Positions 33,596-36,710 of a stretch of DNA of 36,710 nucleotides are shown here, in pieces. The notes beneath the pieces are model-generated. The model saw nothing but the letters and a program-made list of their open reading frames with translations. It searched no databases and had not been told where the DNA came from. The stretch spans positions 1 through 36,710 of the forward strand of contig JAWQRN010000134.1 of NCBI GenBank assembly GCA_033557685.1, read 5' to 3'. Source of the DNA: Sperchopsis tessellata. Its lineage: Eukaryota; Arthropoda; Insecta; Coleoptera; Hydrophilidae. Numbering within the stretch: position 1 is the first letter of the stretch; the number at the start of each line of letters is the position of its first letter. Both the position numbers and the translations under genes were made by a program.

Positions 33596-34405
33596 ATATT
33601 TTGGGCATATAAATTAGTTAGCAATATCAGAAATCATTTCGTTTTGACCTGCCAGACCTGCTAGATCCCAGAAGTTCCCAGTGATATGAGCTCAATTGAA
33701 AGGTACTTCATTTTGCGAAAACACCATGCCTTCCTTTCTGCTTTTCAATCAACCTTTATGCCGTCCATATATTTTAGTGCTCAGAGTTCGACGATAAAAT
33801 ATTAGCAGTCGTCATGTGGGCATGGCATAGTCGATTTTGCACACAGCAGTGTCGTACCTTAAGCACTGGCCCAGGTCAAGAAGGTTGCTGCTCCCGACCA
33901 AAAAACCTGCCAGGAACTTACTGGCCGTCATGGTTCCCTGGCCAGGAGTCAACTAGATGCTTGAGGACACCAAACCAGAGCCAGGTACACCTCTGTTTCC
34001 ATCAGAAAATCACCCCAGAACCACCACCATAAGTCTTTATAACAAAATAAATAAATTAAGCTGCAAAACTAGTCAATTACAATTTTTACGTGGGAAATGT
34101 TTGTGCACCAGCCTTACCTTAAATAATATATTTTTATTTGTATTGGCTACTGGATAACAAGTGGCGACAACCACGATTCCATTTTAAATAATTGTGATTT
34201 TAACAATTAATTTCAGTGGAATAGTAAAACTTCTGACTGTTAATTTTACATTGAATTCTTAGTTTATGTCAGTAGTATATGATAGTATATTTGGTTTGCT
34301 CTAGCTGTAATGCCCAATTTCGAATTAATGCATATTTCTCAGCTATGCATATAATTTAATTAATAGATATTTTTTTATCAAGATATAATTTTTAAATCAA
34401 CTTAC
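33596..34405. other. Intron sequence with a possible LTR-like segment
   Basis: A less AT-rich stretch (about 33640-34030) is followed by AT-rich DNA and the sequence ataacaagtggcgacaacc (about 34154-34172). An ...ACA end directly followed by GTGGCGAC-like sequence resembles an LTR/primer-binding-site junction of gypsy-type elements. The matching left LTR edge was not found, so this is tentative. Confidence 0.3.
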
Positions 34406-34704
34406 CTGTATGTTAGTAAAAGGTTTAAATAAGGAAGGATCACAGTTGCTAATAATATAGTTGCATGGGTCATCCTTGATTGAGGCTAATCCTAATTGTT
34501 TTACTCTATGTGCCTTATTTTGCTGAAGTAAATGTAGAAATTCAGATAAGCGTAAAGTCAGTTCTTCATTTAAACCTAAATTCAGACACTCCATCGATCT
34601 GCCTGAGCATATATTTAAAAAGTCGTCCACTATAAGTCTTTCAGTACCATCTAAGCTAAAAATTGAGATGCAAATTTTATGAATATTTTCAAGTTCCATT
34701 ACAA
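34406..34704 (-). CDS. F-box protein (FBXO33/FBXO39-like), upstream internal exon
   Basis: Acceptor tttatcag (AG at 34705-34706), donor ATACAG|GTAAGT (intron from 34405). About 99 codons, leucine-rich (E-C-L-N-L-G-L, then L-S-E-F-L-H-L-L, then V-K-Q-L-G-L-A), consistent with the irregular LRR region between F-box and C-terminal half in this family. It ends in phase 0 with a CAG codon and joins in frame with ATA at 20183. The ATG at 34697-34699 is only five bases from the splice acceptor, so it is more likely an internal methionine than the start. The F-box itself must lie further upstream, outside the window. Confidence 0.75.
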
Positions 34705-34806
34705 CTGATAAATGAATTTTTATAGTTTATGGCCCGTTTCTTGACATTAAATATCTAATCACAATTTCAAATCACAAAAAACACTTAATTTAAGAAGCCT
34801 TTCTGT

Positions 34807-35015
34807 TAAGAGTAAAATACATCAACCGTTATTATCTATATGAATTTTCTTTCGGGGGGAAACCGTGTAGAGGCTCTGACAAGTGTCAATTCTTAGTCCA
34901 CTGTTGTAAGGGACATTTCCCTCACCTTGAAAATGTCCCTACCAACAGTGGACGAAACATTGTCACTTATCAAAGCCTGTACAAGGTTTCCACCCAGAAA
35001 GAACATTCATAGAAA
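34807..35015. repeat. Palindromic repeat family, copy C
   Basis: The most symmetric copy. The left arm runs from about 34837 through aaccgtgtagaggctctgac and agtccactgttgtaagggac. The right arm mirrors it with gtccctaccaacagtggacg and ggtttccacccagaaagaac. The 9-bp word CCTTTCTGT flanks it on both sides (34798-34806 and 35016-35024), a likely target-site duplication. Copies A and B are at 11260-11428 and 15034-15240. Confidence 0.8.
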
Positions 35016-35024
35016 CCTTTCTGT

Positions 35025-36420
35025 ATTTGGCGACCTGATCTTTGGTACATGTGCAATTATCTAATGTTAATCCAACTTTGACTTTGCAGGGTCACATGGA
35101 TTTTTTAAATTTGGTAAGCTAAGACCTGAAAAGATCTTATTTTATCCATTCGATTATATTGTCTGCTGAAAACAATATACAATTTAAAAGCCTGACTAAA
35201 TGACCCAAAGCAAAAAAAAAATTACATTTCTCAGTAAAGTCAATGCTCAAAATCTTACTCAAAAGTATATAATATTACCAATCAATTAATCTACGAAGGA
35301 ATATTTGGATGCTTTCAATTGTGATGTTGGTACAAGTCAGAGGAAAATAAGTCCTGAAGCTTCTTTGTATAAATTTAAACTGCTTCTTACTAGTGTCGTT
35401 CATATTAAGTCTGTTGGATGCACCTGTGACTGAATAAGAAAAATAATATATATTAGCAGAGGGTTAATTTTCTTGGTACCGATGAAAGATCAAGAATGCA
35501 AATCATTAAGAACGTTGACTGTTTACTCAGATAGTCAGTAACTCTTCCGCGCATGGTTTTAATTTGTGCTTGTAGGGTAGGGTGGCCTATTTTCCTGACA
35601 AGCTACAATCTGAAAATATCATCCCAATGTATATGAAGGAAAATTTTAAGAAATCCAAAAACTACCATCCAATATTATTGTAGACAGTTTTACCTACGGT
35701 TCTATAAACTGCTAAAAAGAATTGTTTAAGAAAACAGTCTGGCCAAGTAAACTTTCTATGCTAAGACTTTTTACCAAACATTTAAAATACTCATAACACA
35801 CGAATCTTGTTTGCAAGTATGCACATATTTTACCTGAGACAATGACAGAAATATATAATCAATGCATCTTAAAATAACAGAGAATTATTTAATTTCATCA
35901 AAGTGTATAATGCACGATCCAAATTAATAAGTTTCTACTTTGTTAAACAGCTTATTACTATAACTAAGCGGCCTTGCTAATCCCATTCAGGGTAGGCACT
36001 ATTCGCAGTAAGTCTTCCCTATTCTCCCTACTGTGGCAAACTCCTATAGCCTATACAAACTCTATGTTCCTTGTCGTACCCACCCTTCTATTTCTTCTAC
36101 TTCTTGTCCACTTTTCAAAACGTCACCAATATTATCAAACCATTTTTTCGAAGGCCTAACTGCACCTCTCCCACTATTAACTGCAATTTTAAACAGTTTA
36201 TTAAGGTTTAATATTGTTAAAGTGATTCGATATAAAGGAAAAAAATTAGTAATACATATTACACTCACAATTTTTGGCTCATAAATTGTAAACGACACAA
36301 AATAGTAAATCAGAGAAATTATCACACTACTTAGTTGCAATTTGTTTCCTTATAATGTATCTGACCATACTAACACTTAAACAATGAAGTAGTCTATTAA
36401 TTTAATTTTTTTTTTATCAT
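35025..36420. other. AT-rich flank with a weak LINE-like fragment
   Basis: Mostly unassigned. On the minus strand at about 36200-35960 a short stretch (R-P-S-K-K-W-F-D-N, then N-G-I-S-K-A-A near the end) resembles the C-terminal tail of RTE-like LINE reverse transcriptases, but it is too short to be sure. Confidence 0.3.
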
Positions 36421-36710
36421 TATCTCAAGGAAGATATAGTGACAAATGAGTATTTTAGATTTTGGGTAAGAAGCCGTAGCAAAGAAAACAGAGAAACGGT
36501 TGACACAATGATGGTGCTGAAGCAAACATCATTTGAGCATTTACAAAAAATTAATTTCAAAAGTGTTGCTTTCCTTTGACAGTTTGTCAGTGGCCTTGGA
36601 TTAACTGAAATCATATTTAGTGAAAAGATGCATACACAGTTGGTGCAGGTTGGTAAATTAGCTTTTGAAATAGCTGGCATATTGTGTGGTATGCCCCAGA
36701 GAAACAGTTT
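36421..36710 (+). other. Coding-like fragment of unknown identity at the window edge
   Basis: On the plus strand one frame reads protein-like sequence (V-K-Q/L-K-Q-T-S-F-E-H-L style, then G-L-G-L-T-E-I-I-F) for nearly 290 bp with one internal stop near 36580, and runs off the edge. The family is not recognised. It may be a decayed transposon gene. Confidence 0.25.

Larger units (their letters stand above)
20184..34405 (-). other. 14.2-kb intron of the F-box gene filled with transposons
   Basis: Donor ATACAG|GTAAGT at 34405 and acceptor tttgtag before 20183. It holds at least five mobile-element families: CR1-like LINE, two gypsy copies, Jockey-like LINE, mariner and a palindromic element. 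Several are nested. Confidence 0.75.

Noticed and set aside
34697..34699. ATG as the start codon of the F-box protein
   Set aside because: A splice acceptor lies five bases upstream and the remaining protein would lack its F-box. An internal exon is more likely, though a short first exon cannot be excluded.
1..36710. tRNA, rRNA, CRISPR arrays or bacterial operons
   Set aside because: None seen; base composition, splice sites and element types are those of an insect nuclear genome.

Overview
The window is AT-rich, intron-bearing animal DNA, almost certainly from an insect with a repeat-rich genome. Exons have GT..AG borders, the repeats are of arthropod type (Ty3/gypsy, RTE-like, CR1-like and Jockey-like LINEs, piggyBac, mariner), and there are no bacterial operons, rRNA, tRNA or CRISPR arrays. 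The species cannot be named from the sequence.

One host gene can be supported. It lies on the minus strand and is the 3' part of an F-box protein of the FBXO33/FBXO39 type. Five coding exons read 34704-34406, 20183-19908, 19844-19643, 18637-18510 and 18414-18283 (stop). All junction phases agree and all splice sites are consensus or close to it. Upstream exons, including the F-box, lie beyond the right edge. The first intron in view is 14.2 kb and is packed with mobile elements. The 3' flank (about 11.8-18.28 kb) is very AT-rich, has no coding sequence, and may hold the 3' UTR.

Left part (1-11.4 kb): two 201-bp direct repeats with LTR-like TGTATC...GATACA ends (243-443, 5609-5809) flank a rearranged gypsy element. 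Its integrase half is inverted on the minus strand (444-2355, itself interrupted by an LTR-like insertion). Its gag-RT-RNase H half is on the plus strand (3060-5480). A foldback follows (6781-6971), then a hammerhead-like motif (about 7006-7040), then a decayed piggyBac (7225-10590) with an RTE-like LINE nested inside it (about 9192-10266). A palindromic repeat family has three copies (11260-11428, 15034-15240, 34807-35015).

Large intron (20184-34405): a CR1-like LINE with PHD, esterase, endonuclease and early RT segments (minus, 20390-23130); a 5'-truncated gypsy copy ending in an LTR (plus, 23370-26908); a Jockey-like LINE with most of RT deleted (minus, 26909-28490); and a three-layer nest in which a mariner with both terminal repeats (28881-33595) contains a palindromic element, which contains a gypsy copy with two LTRs (minus, 29419-33436). 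All transposon genes seen carry stops, frameshifts or deletions; none looks functional as it stands.

The most unusual signals are hammerhead-ribozyme-like cores. The best is on the minus strand at 19033-19092, in an intron of the F-box gene and in sense with it. It has a recognisable three-stem layout but deviates from consensus at core positions. Related GTCC...GGAC-GAAAC modules occur at about 7006-7040 and inside the palindromic family.
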